A DNA stretch of 44,414 bases from positions 2,704,547 to 2,748,960 of the forward strand of contig BFEA01000045.1 in the NCBI GenBank assembly GCA_003427395.1, written 5' to 3'. This DNA comes from Chara braunii. Its lineage: Eukaryota > Streptophyta > Charophyceae > Charales > Characeae. Each line of letters opens with the position of its first letter. Position 1 is the first letter of the stretch. Shown one piece after another: positions 10,849 through 22,177 of this stretch. Made by a program: the position numbers and the translations under genes. The notes under the pieces were generated by a model. It saw only the letters and a program-made list of their open reading frames with translations, was not told where the DNA came from and searched no databases.

Positions 10849-13195
10849 GGAAAAAAGCCAAGCCGGTTTCGATCCTAGTCGAAACATCAAGGGAAGAGGC
10901 CATGGAAAAGGAGGAAGAAATCCTGCAGATAATAAGGGAGAGGCGAGCAGCGGAAGGGCACCGGATACCTGATGAGATAGTGGAGACCATGAAGATAGGG
11001 GTAGAAGGGTTCTTAACGGCGGAAAAGACTCAGTTGATAAGAAGGGCGTGCTGGGAATTTCACATAGCCTTCACCTTCAATGACCACCAAAAAGGCCGAT
11101 TGGACGCAAAGCTAATTTCCCCCGTTAGGATCCACACGGTGGAACACGAATGCTGGAACGACAAAGGACCTGCCTACGAGTTCGGAATAGCGGCGGAAGT
11201 CGCTGAGTTGCTTAGAGCCAAGATAGATTCATTCGTGGCCGAACCTACCACGTCCCCCTACGCCATCAAGTGGTTCGTTTTTCGGAAACTGAACAAGACG
11301 CTCAGATGGATCCAAGACTTGCAGAAGTTGAACGCAGTAAGAATCCGGGATGCGGGATCGCTTCCATAAGATAACCTACTGGCAGAGTCTCACGCCGGAC
11401 GAAGCATTTACTCCCTGATAGACCTGTACTCAGGATACGACCAACTGCCACTCGATGCGAGAGATATATCGTACACCGCCATGCACACCCTTGTAGGACA
11501 GCTGCAGATGCAAGTGACCCCTATGGGCTTCACAAACGTTGTGGCGGAGGCACAAAGGAGGATGCTTGCGGTCGCAGGGGACATGTTCCCGGAAAAATGC
11601 GAACCCTACATAAATGACAATCCCATAAAAGATGCGCATGACAAGGATGAGACAGAGGTCCAGTCGGGCATACGGAAGTTCGTCTGGGATCATCTACAGG
11701 ACATTAAGGACTTACTCCGACGGTTCCTGGTATATAACATTACTGCAAGTGGACCAAAAAACATTCTGGCAGTTCCAGAAGTGACCATACTAGGATTTCG
11801 CTGTGGGGCCTATGGGAGGAAACCCAACCCAGGAAAGACGGATAAGATCTCCCAATGGTCGACGCCTCTGCGCACAACGACGGAGGTACGAGCCTTCCTA
11901 GGGGTCGTCGGATTCTGGAGGATCTTTATCAAAGGGTTCGCAAAGATAGCAGAGCCTATCCGCGCAATGATTAGGGAAGGAGGGACTATGGAATGGACCG
12001 AGGATAGGGAAGCGGCAATCCGGACCCTCAAAGATATCCTGTCTTCCGATCGAGTCACTTTGGCAGCGCCTTGCTTCAATGATGAAGTGGGGCGACCCTT
12101 TATCCTAGAAACGCACGGAGGACCCTTGGCGGTAGGGGGAGTACTGATACAGAGAAGTGAGGAGGGTAAGGAGAGGCCTATCAGGTTTGATAGCAGGACC
12201 CTAAATTCGGCAGAGCGGCGGTACTCACAGTTCAAGAAAGAAGCTTTAGCCATTCTACATTGCCTTAAGACTTTTCAGGCATACCTATTTGGGAGACGGT
12301 TTATCTAAAGAATCGATCCGACCAATGTCGCCGGGGCATTAAAGAACTACAAGCCTATAGACCCGACCGTTGAAAGGTGGATAGGCTTTATATGGCAATT
12401 CGACTACAAGGTCGAGCGAATCGCGGGACTCCGAAATAGGGCAGATGGGCTAAGTCGGGTTTGCATTACGCCGGAGGAAGTAGAGGATGCAGAACCAATC
12501 GACGCCTTCCTAGAATACGAAGGGGGGACCCTTGTCATAGATAACGAGATGGCAGGCATCGCTCCTACAATGGATCAACTGTTGATTCAAACCCTGGAAA
12601 AGGGCGCACCTGTGGTAGTTGCGGAACTCAGGGAAGGACCAGTCACCATGATTAGACGCAAGGATGATAAGGATTCCTGGGGAGCAACGATGGGGCCAAA
12701 GGAAGAGTTGATGGCAATGGCCGTTGAAGGGGGTCAGGAGGCTGTGATGAATCTAGTAGAAACTTGGACGCGAAGAGAGCGGCAGTATCTAGTGAATCAG
12801 GCTCAGGAGGAGCAAGACACCGATCAGAAGGGACGATAATTCTTCCTTATCCAGATGTATGATGGCATGTTTAGAGAAATCGGTCCGCTACTAATAGGAA
12901 ACAAGCAGCCTATGGAAGTCAGCCCCAAGGCAAGGGAGGAAGCCGAGAAGTATGTTTTGAGGCACGGTCACCTGTTCAAGAAAGAAGAAGGAATGATGCC
13001 TAGGCGTGTCGTATGCGGAAGGTCTCGACAGTTGGACATAATCCAGGCAATGCATGATGGGCTAGCCGGAGGGCACCGGTCATCCAAAGGAACTCTGGCA
13101 AAAATCGCGCCACTTTATTTCTGGCCAGGTATGGCAGGCATGGTGGCGACGTACTGCCAAACGTGTCTGATGTGCCAGGAAAGGAGTTCCGCACG
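10827..13195 (+). pseudogene. pol: Ty3/gypsy pol: RT, RNase H, integrase zinc finger (broken)
   Basis: One continuous frame is interrupted by TAA codons at 11367, 12306 and 12837. Reverse transcriptase motifs include TSPYAIKWFVFRK, SLIDLYSGYDQLPL (first catalytic Asp kept) and MGFTN. The catalytic YxDD box reads YIND (11607-11618), so one of the two metal-binding Asp residues is Asn. RNase H follows, with SRTLNSAERRYSQFKKEALA and a start motif ILETHGG whose first catalytic Asp is His at 12114-12116. Next comes LRNRADGLSR, typical of the end of gypsy RNase H. Integrase begins with an HHCC zinc finger: His at 13053 and 13074, Cys at 13155 and 13164. The frame is cut off at about 13195 by the inserted block; the rest resumes at 20857. 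Confidence 0.92.
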
Positions 13196-13225
13196 TTGTC
13201 GGAGGGCACGGTGTCTCGGCCCTCC

Positions 13226-14779
13226 TGTGTACGAAGTCTCTGCATAGTACCAGTTTCCTGCTCTGGTACCTGGATCGTTTCTCGGCGTGGACAGGTCCCG
13301 GTGGCATAGCCCTCAGCAAAAGAGGTGCGCCACAGGACTTCCATTGGTCCACACAGGCTTGGCGCCCTGCTGTACAGCAGAGCACAACCGGCCTGTGACC
13401 GTGGGAGCCGCCGGGTTCGCACTGGGACGCGGAGGTGAGAGGGTTGGCTCAGTCTTTTCAACTCCGCGCCGAGCGCCCCTCTACTGAGTTATGGGTTAGG
13501 TGCGTGAAAAACAGAATTGCTGTCGGAAAGGAAAAGCTGAACAAAAGAAATAAAATGAAATAAAGATATGAAAGAGACAAAGAAAATAGGAAGCCTGATC
13601 AACACGTGGATCAGGACTGTCGCTTTAGTCCGGAATAATCTAGCGGCGGTTGTCTATTGTATCGTCTGAGTTTCCTTTTTCCCTTGTTATTATTTTTACC
13701 ATTAATTTTATCATTACTAACTTATCGATTTTTCAGATACAGTTTCCCCTTTTGTTAGGGTCCTGTCATTTTGTAGGGAGGCCAACGGCTCGGGTTTCGA
13801 GTCCAGGCGGTGGTGTTGCGGTTCAGGCAGGCCCAACCCTTCGAATATCACATGTACTGGGCCTGCGCATCTAAGTTCCGCGCAGTAGGACCCCGGTAGT
13901 TGTATTGGGGGCCAGGTACAATGGGGTCTGCGTGGACTTGTACAGCTATTTAGGCGGAGCCGCGGTGCGAAGGAAAAATTTTGAATCGCCGCCCCTTTTC
14001 TTTCTATGATTATTATTATCATTATTGTTACTGCTTCACTGGTTTTGGAACGCGGCTTCCCTTTCGTTTTCAGTCCCTTCGCGGAAAAACTAACGGTTCG
14101 AATTCGAACTCGTCTAATTTAGTGGCCAGGTGGATCGACTTTTCGCTACTATTCCTGGCTTTTCGTTGCTATTCCGCAGTTGTCACACTTGGCAAAGCGC
14201 ACGCCAGGGCCCTAAAAAAAGAGGGCGACCCTCAGCCGCATTGGTAGGAAGCGTATCACCTCCTATAGAGGGGTCATACGCCCCCTCCTTTCCATCGGAC
14301 ACGGGCACCCAACGGAGATAGCACAGTGCTCTCTTTTAGGGTGAAAACTCGGGCGGTCGGGATCCCGTTATGGGACCGCAGTGCCAGACCTGTTGTTTTA
14401 TCGCGAGGGTCTGAAACCGACAAGTGCAGGGCTGGTTCATGATAGACCGATGAGTTTCAGATTCGAATGTTACTTTTTGAAAATCATTTAGTTTTTTTTT
14501 TTTGTTTTTTTTTTTTATCGTCCTGTATTATTTATTGCCTTATTTTAAAATTCTTGAATCCGGTAAAATCCGAAAGGGCTAATCGGAGTACCTCATTCAG
14601 AACGTAGGGAGGTAAGCCTATAAGAGGAAGAGGGAGACGAGATATCGTCTGCGGCCGGCAGCCTGGTAGTACGCAGTCCGTACCGTGGGCTCTGGTGGAG
14701 AAAGGCGAGCTATTGGAAGTTGAGGGCTCTGTGCTGCGCTGTTTACCGAACGGGTGCTGGCTATTGAGGAAGAGCGGCT
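13226..14779. other. Non-coding part of the inserted block
   Basis: No gene recognised. The stretch is T-rich in places (13670-13760, 14490-14520). It contains the palindrome GTTCGAATTCGAAC (14095-14108), which overlaps a GGTTCGA box resembling a polymerase III B box, and the inverted repeat GCGGTC/GACCGC around 14352-14378. No matching A box was found, so no tRNA gene is called. Confidence 0.4.
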
Positions 14780-15187
14780 ATGGCTTTGCACGGGTATAGA
14801 CCCTGCTATTGGTACCACCAGATTCGGTGGAAGCCTATGTCCGGGGAGGGGCCCTGGATTACGGCTATACTCAACTACGACGGGGGAGACGAGCTAAGAC
14901 TGAGGATCAACGTGGAGGGGGGAAAAGAGGAGGTGATGCGGACTGATGGGAAGCTACAGGGTGCTATCACAGAGACGAAAGACCGTGCGGAGAGGCGCTG
15001 CAGGAGGGACGGCGTGACTACGGAAATGCAGGTAACGGTCTCGTATCATGAGACCGAGACTTCAATGGACACGGCTGACTGGGAGCAGGCCCACCTGGAG
15101 CGAGACTCAGGTGGGGAGAGCAAGATGAGCGAGGCGGAGGACCGGGAGACGGATCTCAGATCCTGGAATAGACCAGGCGAGATCTAG
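14780..15187 (+). CDS. Hypothetical ORF in the inserted block
   Basis: An ATG frame of 135 residues with no recognised domain. The N-terminus is aromatic-rich (YRPCYWYHQIRW) and the rest is very charged, ending in an acidic Ser/Glu/Asp tail. It could be chance. It is kept because it starts at an ATG and has a more protein-like composition than its neighbours. Confidence 0.2.
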   Translation: MALHGYRPCYWYHQIRWKPMSGEGPWITAILNYDGGDELRLRINVEGGKEEVMRTDGKLQGAITETKDRAERRCRRDGVTTEMQVTVSYHETETSMDTADWEQAHLERDSGGESKMSEAEDRETDLRSWNRPGEI

Positions 15188-15811
15188 AAGCACCACCGGG
15201 CGGTGAAGCCAGTGGAAGAGGGACCCGAGGCCAGATCTCGGCAGCTGATGCCTAGAGGTCGTGGGACGAGTGAGAAGCAGGGCAGAGGTAAGAGACATGT
15301 GTGAGAGACACACGGAGAGAGAGAGAGAGGCTGCGTGAACGAGCGGGTCGCGACCTTGCTAGATACGGTTGATGTCAACCGTTGCTTCCAGGTTCAAACG
15401 GGGCGTCTTGTGTCTACCGAGCGCTGCAGGTCTCCAAAAAAAAAGGCCAGTTGTCCGAGATGAGGGTGCTGGCCCTTGAGGCAGGTACACGTGGGAAGCA
15501 GAATATATACGTGGCGCGGCCTGGGAGGAGCAAGCGCGGTCAACGAGGGGCATAAGTGAGAGAGTGGGCAGTACGCCAGAGACATGCAGGGTAGTCTGAT
15601 AGAGCGGAGCATGTGACGAGTCAACGCCTGAGAAAGAACATGTGAGAGCGGAAACACGTGAGCAGAAAGAAAATGGTGATGTCAGCAGGACTAGCACGTG
15701 TTGAGCCAGGGAAGTGACCGTAATGAGCAGTGCGCACGAGTGCATTAGGCAGTGAGAGAGAGAAGGCGTGTCAGTGTTTGACGGTGGCAACTCAGAGTGA
15801 GTTTACTTTGA

Positions 15812-15827
15812 GCCCCTATAAAGGGGC
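15812..15827 (+). promoter_or_regulatory. TATA box framed by inverted GC arms
   Basis: GCCCC-TATAAA-GGGGC is perfectly symmetrical outside the TATAAA. Together with a downstream unrecognised ORF and a polyadenylation signal it may mark the promoter of the inserted element, transcribed left to right. The start site and class are inferred. Confidence 0.5.
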
Positions 15828-18800
15828 ATAGCTGGCTGATATGTCGGTTAGGCTGGAACTATAGACACTAATCCTGCAGACACAGTGGGGCCTGTAAGAG
15901 GACGGCCAGAGCACCTTGGACGCGGACTGCAACCGCCCCTGGCGAGTCACGACGGGAGTTTCTAATTACTCAAGCGGAGAGACAAGAGCGACAGCACGAG
16001 CACGGCGCATGAGCACCATATCCGTCAGAAAGTCGGGAAAGCAAGTGGGTTTTGAGGACGAGATGGAGCATGAGACTGTGACCTGGGTACGCAATCTACA
16101 AGTGGCACGTTCACACGGAAGGGAAGAAGTAGGCTTGGTGCATGAGTGATTACTCAGCGGGAGAGGAGAAGGTTCTTTTGAAAGTCAAGACGGGTGGGCT
16201 AACCGTGGGGAGACGGACGAGCACGAGGAGGTTGCGAGTGTGCATGGTCGAAGTGTGGCACAAACTATACGTGGACAGCCAGTGGTGAAGCGAGACAAGA
16301 AAGGGCATAGAGCGAGGCAAGGGAACGCGCGTAACGTGTGTTGACGACAACCACTATTTGCATACTCATGTAAGACATGAGCTAACTACGATCGGCAGAG
16401 GGAGAAGGAAAAGTGAGAGAGGGGAGAGGAGCAGAGAGAAGTTTTACGGGTATAGTGTCGATGGTGTCACTTTCGCTTCATCCCCCAGTTTGGCCTGCCA
16501 TTTCGGGGGATATGTTTGTTTCTTCTCTTTTTTCTTGAAAGGTGTATTCGGCCTCAACAGAGAGACACGACGGCTCGTCATTGCTTCTTGGTGTTCCTTT
16601 TTTTTTTCTTATCATTTCCTCAGATGATTCTGTTCTTACTAACCGGAGCCGGTGAGACACGTGAGCGGGAGAGATCGACAAGTGAGAGTTGTTGGCGAGC
16701 TCTGCTCACGACAACAGAACCTGGGGATGTCTGATGACTAACAGAGACCCACCAGGAAGGAAGGGGAGGTCGAGGACGTGGGAAAACTAGAGATTATGCA
16801 TGAGTAACGTGCAACTCAGATTGTCAGTGGAGAAACTCGTGCGTATGCCTGTATGAGGAGTTCCTAATGAATGATTTTTTACCCTCTTTACGGGTCACAT
16901 TGAGCCATAGTGATTGAGAGCACGGGAAGCTGGTAACGTAGAACTCATGTATTGGCTTCTGAGTAGTGTATAAACTGAAGCATTGAAATGCGAAGGCTAG
17001 TGTCTCTTTATCCCCCACCACGCTGATCACTGCTCTTGTCTCAAGCTGTCTGTCTGCAGCTCATCCTGTTTGTCACACTGCGAACTTGGAAAATATGCAT
17101 TGCTAATGACCATTGGTTTCCTGTGGATTCGTACCGTCATCGAAAGCCAATAGTTATTTTTCCGGAGCGACGATCAAACACGCCGGGTCTCGGATTCTTT
17201 AAGATTGAAGTATCGGACTCAAGTAATACTTCGTTTATCCTAGATCCGGGTACCTGACTTCCGCCTACCTTTAATCTGAGTCTCTAAGTCAATACTCGAT
17301 ATTTTCCCCACCTTTTCTTTCTGTGTGTAATGCTTTGATTGATGTAATTTTGGGGGTGCTACGCTTTCGTGTTGTGTGGAGTGATGAGAACCACTATGCA
17401 AAACTGCACTATTTTCTGCTTATTGGAGTCTGATCGACGGTCAGGCAACATACTAAGACGTTGTTTTGGTTTGCTCCTTGTCAAGTGAAGTTCAGACGAG
17501 ACCCTCGATGTGCCATGACAACTGATAAAGCCTTATTCATGTATAATTTTTGTGGGTTCCCTCGCTTACCGGAAAGTGGACAAACTAGTTTCCTGATTTT
17601 GATTAGTAAACTAGATGGGGAGCGCTATTCTTTTAATGCTTACTATCCAATGATCTCAATTAATGTCGCTATGACTTTGGTTTCTGATAGCTAACTAGAG
17701 AAAGGGAAATGAGAGGGATCATTCGATTGAGAACGCCTCTGGAAACCAGTTCCCAACAGCGAGGACCAGGCAAGAGTCACCTAGACGGCTTTTGAGAAAA
17801 CTGGTTTGTCATTGAGCGGAGGGGTTCGACCACTAGACATTGAATAAGACCAAGGGTCACTCGATTAAACTGGCCTTATCTCTATTCCCGTTTTCTTCTG
17901 CCCTCATTTTGTGGGTAGTGCCCTACCCAGTGCCCTGTTTGTCAGAGCCGAAAATTGCCTGGGACTGGGAGTCAAATAAGCCGGGTGGTTTTTGTTTAGT
18001 GATGAGAAGAGGGGAAAGGGAAGCTGGAAAGTCTGCCCTGACGTTTGACTGAGTCGGGGCTAATTTGTCCCTTTTAGTAAATTGCTGATGAGACGAAGGC
18101 ACTCAATCATAAGGAGTATTGCTTACCAATTAGTTAAATATTTGCTTGACGGTGATTAATCGACGGTTACTCAGACATAGGTCCTGCATGTGATGTCCAC
18201 GAACATGACTCTGATAAGTGATTAGCACAGTATGCTCTGATGTGACCTATGAGTTTGAAAAGCAAATCATGGTTGTGCTATTCACGCACTGAGCTCGGGC
18301 ACCAAGCGTAGATCTCTGGCTACGGACATCACCACGGGTCATTTCCTAGGGGAAATACGCTCAATGGATGGAAGACCAGTTAAAAATGTGTTGCAGTTCA
18401 GGACAAGCCTAAAAACAACCTGAGTAGGAAATATCAAGAGTAGAGAGCAAAGCTTACCCTTTCCTCTACACTATTCGACTAGTCCAATGACCTGTTATAA
18501 GTCAGATAGTTGGAGGGGCGTGAGATCAAACCCCCATACTTTATCTTTATTCGTAAGGGCTAGCCAGACAATTAAGAGCAGTGGTTTTCAAGGCCCGAAA
18601 AGGGTTGTTTCTCCTTGAGCTAATACTATTCTGGGTCATGTCCTGTCAGACGAACAGAGCAGTTTTCAAAAAAAAAAAAAAAAAAAAAAAATGCAGCAAG
18701 GGGACGAGCCCTGCTGTCTGATGATAAAGATATCGCGGCAGATTGAACCCTTAATAATGAGCCCAATGTCAAGGCTGTTGACCGGGAGGGCAAGCAAAAT

Positions 18801-19180
18801 ATTTTAATCAACCCAGATTGGCGACCACGAGGGACAGTGAGGTATTAGTAGTAAAGAGCAAATTATTCAGAGACAAAAGAGAGGGTTGGGAGGAAGAGGC
18901 TCTAAGAGATACAGAAAAATACAGACTAGCCCAGAGATAGTTCGCGGTTGGTATAGTAGGAGGGAGGAGGTACATCGAATATGTGATCTACTTCTACGGA
19001 TTCGATAACAAGCTGCATAGTACCAGTTCCTCGCTAGAAAGCGTGGAACAGGCCAGGGCAAGACTTGCATGAGTTCTGCAGCACTCTAAACACCGCGCAG
19101 TGGTACATGCGAAACTCTGTCAACTTCTGGTGGCAACCAATTGAACCCTCCACCTGCAGCAAGGCAACATAGTAAACCAC
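15828..19180. other. Non-coding part of the inserted block
   Basis: No gene recognised. Frames of 60-90 residues (for example 17036-17257 and 17461-17694) have no motif. An (A)24 tract lies at 18668-18691; it could be the tail of an old retrotransposed RNA or a simple A run. It is not flanked by a duplication that I can see. Confidence 0.4.
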
Positions 19181-19185
19181 GACTT

Positions 19186-19312
19186 TCAGACAAGTACTCA
19201 GACAACTTTCAGACAAGTACTCAGACAACTTTCAAACAAGTACCTAGACAACATTCAGACAAGTACTCAGACAACATTTGGGCAAGTACTCAGAGCAACA
19301 TTCAGTGCTCAA
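19186..19312 (+). repeat. 23 bp minisatellite
   Basis: About five copies of a 23 bp unit built on ACAAGTACTCAGACAACTTTC, with substitutions in later copies. The following 400 bp is still rich in CAGT and CAGAC words, so the array may be older and longer. Confidence 0.9.
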
Positions 19313-19735
19313 AGCAGTACTCCGTGCAGGGCTCCTGGCAGTGTTCAGAACTGTATCCTGCGGCCACTCAGTCATTACTTAACCATTATGTTAATCGCCT
19401 CTCAGCCATCAACTTAGTTAGTATTCAGTAACCGGCCAACAGTTAGAAACAGTACATTGGGACAGGCGATTATGGCAGCATCGATTAACCGGTAACTGAA
19501 CTGCGGATGAGCAGCAATCCAATCAGCAAACAGTCAGCAAAGGACCAGTAGTCAGCCAACAGATGATCAGTGTTCAAAACAGTAAACATTTAGACATTCA
19601 GACCAAAGATCAAAGGAAGAAGGTGCTTAGACTCAGTACTCATCTAGATCTCAGGGACCGCAACCAGGACAGTACCTAGAATGGTGCACTGAATGGCGAG
19701 AGTACCTTTGGGGACGACATTCCTTGCACTCATGA

Positions 19736-20374
19736 GTACAATTCAGTCTACTCACGTCAGTGCTGGCCAGTCTCAATCGGATTTCATGCAAGGAGGCATT
19801 CCATTATCAGTATGTTAGTGCCATTGGTTTTAGACAGGGAGATCTGTCAATCTTCATTGTCCAGACCAGTTTTGCTGATGGCACTATCCATGATCTGAGG
19901 CCTTACCTGAAGAAGGGCAACGAGACTCATGAGCTTTTTGATCCAGTCTGGATCTCAGCCACCGAATACCTTGAGCAGAGAGAGAGGGAGCTCGATGAGA
20001 GTGGCACTACTCTGATCCGCAGCTTTGGGCCGATGCTTTATACTGACTATCCTAGGCCTCCAGTCCCTTCTCTTCTCACAGATGGCACAAGTTGGCTGGA
20101 TCTGATTGGTATGGCAAAGAGGTACATCACTCCTGCAGTGATCGACGTTGAGGCGCTGACCGAGCCCACCGAGTATCCCTACCTCAGACGAGGAGTCTTC
20201 TTAGTGGACGGACTGCCTACTTTATGGAGGAGTTTTGCTCCATGGTTAACTACTGTGTCATGTGCCTTGGATGGTCATGCTCAGAGCTTGCTGGCTACAA
20301 GTGGCATTTTGTCACGGAGCCTCAATCTCAGATTGTACGTGGGCGTGGGTCTCGGCACCAGAGAAGATCAGTGA
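19736..20374 (+). CDS. Hypothetical protein, inserted block
   Basis: The frame is open from 19736 to the TGA at 20372, about 212 residues, with no ATG until the middle. It is therefore either an exon whose acceptor lies near 19740-19760 or a remnant lacking its start. I do not recognise the family. Segments include LSIFIVQTSF, DLRPYLKKGNETHELFDPVW, a charged EYLEQRERELDE helix and a Pro-rich YPRPPVPSLL. Codon use and composition look protein-like and there are no stops, in contrast to the broken gypsy genes on either side. An AATAAA lies about 300 bp downstream. It may be the coding region of the inserted element. Confidence 0.4.
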   Translation, partial: VQFSLLTSVLASLNRISCKEAFHYQYVSAIGFRQGDLSIFIVQTSFADGTIHDLRPYLKKGNETHELFDPVWISATEYLEQRERELDESGTTLIRSFGPMLYTDYPRPPVPSLLTDGTSWLDLIGMAKRYITPAVIDVEALTEPTEYPYLRRGVFLVDGLPTLWRSFAPWLTTVSCALDGHAQSLLATSGILSRSLNLRLYVGVGLGTREDQ

Positions 20375-20665
20375 AAAGAGATTGAAAGAGACTGACCAGA
20401 GGGATGAGTGAGGACTCCTGATAGGTGCTGACCATTCTTGTTTATGTGTACTTTCTGAGATTATTATGAGTTCTCATTCTTCCCTCATTCAATTGCCTTT
20501 GTCTTTGCTCGAGTTAGTCAGTCTTATTTCCTGCATTATTCTTGTTTGATGATTGCCTTCGTGGATGTTTTGTCACAGTTCTCAAAATCAGATTGACATA
20601 ATTGATGCATACATAGCACCCCATAATTTTATGATTGTTATTTGCATAATTCTTTGTTGTTCCGA

Positions 20666-20676
20666 ATCAAAATAAA
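20666..20676 (+). terminator. Candidate polyadenylation signal
   Basis: AAAATAAAAG contains AATAAA about 300 bp after the stop of the upstream ORF, in T-rich context typical of plant 3' ends. Confidence 0.35.
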
Positions 20677-20856
20677 AGATTCCTAAGACCGGGGACCGGC
20701 GAAGACCGCAATTGAAGGGTCTCGCTCGAAGCCGGACGCACACAACTGGAAGGGATTTGCATTATTTAATTTATTTTATTTATTGCAATCATATACAAAA
20801 TCCTGCGTGACAGCCTGTTGGCTTTCCGGTCGCTCGAGGTGGCTCGGCTGGAAAAA

Positions 20857-21830
20857 GTGCGACGACGTGTCTTCGAACCCCTTAGACCTACGCGGGTACT
20901 GGGGTCGGGGCACCTCGTCCACCTTGACCTCGCGGTTATGCCTGTATCAATGGATGGATACAGGTATATCTTGGATGCAAGGGACAATCTCAGCGGTTAC
21001 GTGGAGGCAGTAGCTCTTAAGAGAAAGACGGGGGAGTGACCGATTGGATAGAAGACTTCTACCTTAGGCACCCCTTTGTGTGCAGATTCATAGCAGATAA
21101 TGGAACGAAGTTCGTTAACCAGGAGGTGTTGGGTAGGCTTAAGGCGTTGTGCGTACCTATCAAGATCATCGAACCATATCACCCTGAGGCTAATGCACCA
21201 GTAGAAAGGGGGCACCTGACCTTGAAAAACACAATCGCCAAGTTGGCAGTCGATGACCTGGGGAACTGGCCGCGGTACCTTAAGCAGACAGTCTTCTTTG
21301 AGAACATGACACCAAAGAGGACGACGGGGTGCATTCCAGCGGAACTCTTGTATGGAAGGGAGATTGATTTCCCGGTGGAGGCTCTGGTCCCTACCTGGAA
21401 TAGGTTAGATGATGATCCGCACTTGTCCACGGAAGAGTTAATCGCCGCACGTTGCCAACAGGTCGTCAGGAATGAGGAGGCACTGGAGGAAGTGGTTAAC
21501 CGTGTGATGGATAGCCGAATGAGGGACAAAGCAAGGTGGGACGAGGTGAAGAATATCCGGAAGGAGCTGCTCCAAGTAGGGGAAAAGGTGCTGGTTAGGA
21601 ACTCGGCTCTTGAAAGCACGTGGTCTGGGCAGCTGGGAAAGAGGTTCAAAGGGCCCTACAAGATCGCTAAGCGGGTGGGATTGAATACGTTCGAACTTGA
21701 GGATCTTGATGGCACTAGCATAAGAGGGTCATTTCCGGGACAGAGGCTGGTCAGGTTTTTGAGCAGGGATCCGGTGGAACAATGGTTACATGAGGCTCAG
21801 GACAGGGAAATAGGGGAATTGACAACCTGA
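20857..21830 (+). pseudogene. pol: Ty3/gypsy integrase core and C-terminal domain (frameshifted)
   Basis: This is the continuation of the split integrase. It holds the DDE catalytic triad: Asp at 20926-20928 (VHLDL), Asp at 21096-21098 (FIADNGT) and Glu at 21204-21206 (PVERGH), with exactly 35 residues between the second Asp and the Glu. A frameshift near 21033 separates the first Asp from the rest. The C-terminal domain carries the GPY/F module (FKGPYKI, 21651-21659) followed by a short tail. I see no chromodomain after it. The frame ends at 21828-21830. All three catalytic residues are kept, so this part decayed less than RT. Confidence 0.93.
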
Positions 21831-22177
21831 AAGACAGGCAGCTGGCTATGATTCTATACTGCCTCCCTGCGGAAGTGATCATGATTGCAGGGAATTGTTT
21901 GTTTTTGTGTCTTCTTTCCCTTGGGGCATGGGATGACTGCCTTGGCTGAATATGAATGAGGATGGGAGCATTGGACAATGTACCATAGTTTTTGTGGGTC
22001 AATTTTGGGGACTGTCTGCATGGGGTACCTACGTGCCGAGACGATGTGCCAAGGGTTCTGAGGGATAATAGGATTACCAATTATATGGGCGCAAGCAAGG
22101 GTTCTGGGGAAGCCTGTAATTCTGCAAGAGGGAGTGGAGGGGAGTATGTGTGCGTATGAGGGGATGTCGTGACTGTT

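Larger units (their letters stand above)
13197..20856. mobile_element. Inserted block splitting the integrase gene
   Basis: Integrase homology stops after the zinc finger (CQERSSAR, about 13195) and resumes at about 20857 just before the catalytic core, so roughly 7.66 kb has been inserted. The left edge reads ACGT then TGTCGG, followed by a perfect 7 bp hairpin GGAGGGC/GCCCTCC (13201-13225). The right edge has ACGT shortly after 20860, so an ACGT-type target duplication is possible but not proven. I found no matching terminal direct repeat and no pol motif inside, so the class is unclear: a non-autonomous LTR element, a decayed element with one LTR lost, or several insertions. Confidence 0.65.

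Noticed and set aside
14080-14115. GGTTCGAATTC as a tRNA T-arm
   Set aside because: It is part of a 14 bp palindrome, and no A box or acceptor stem can be found around it.
16725-16745. CTGATGA followed by CTAACAGAGACC
   Set aside because: No GAAA and no stems, so not a hammerhead.
18083-18110. CTGATGAGACGAAGGC resembling a hammerhead core
   Set aside because: There is no room for stem II between CTGATGAG and GAA, and no complementary stem III arm or cleavage site is present.
18668-18691. A24 tract as the tail of a LINE or SINE
   Set aside because: No reverse transcriptase, no polymerase III boxes and no flanking duplication are visible, so it is recorded only as an A run.
13197-20856. Inserted block as a Helitron
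   Set aside because: The left edge can be read as TC, but no CTRR end with a preceding hairpin and no Rep/helicase sequence was found.
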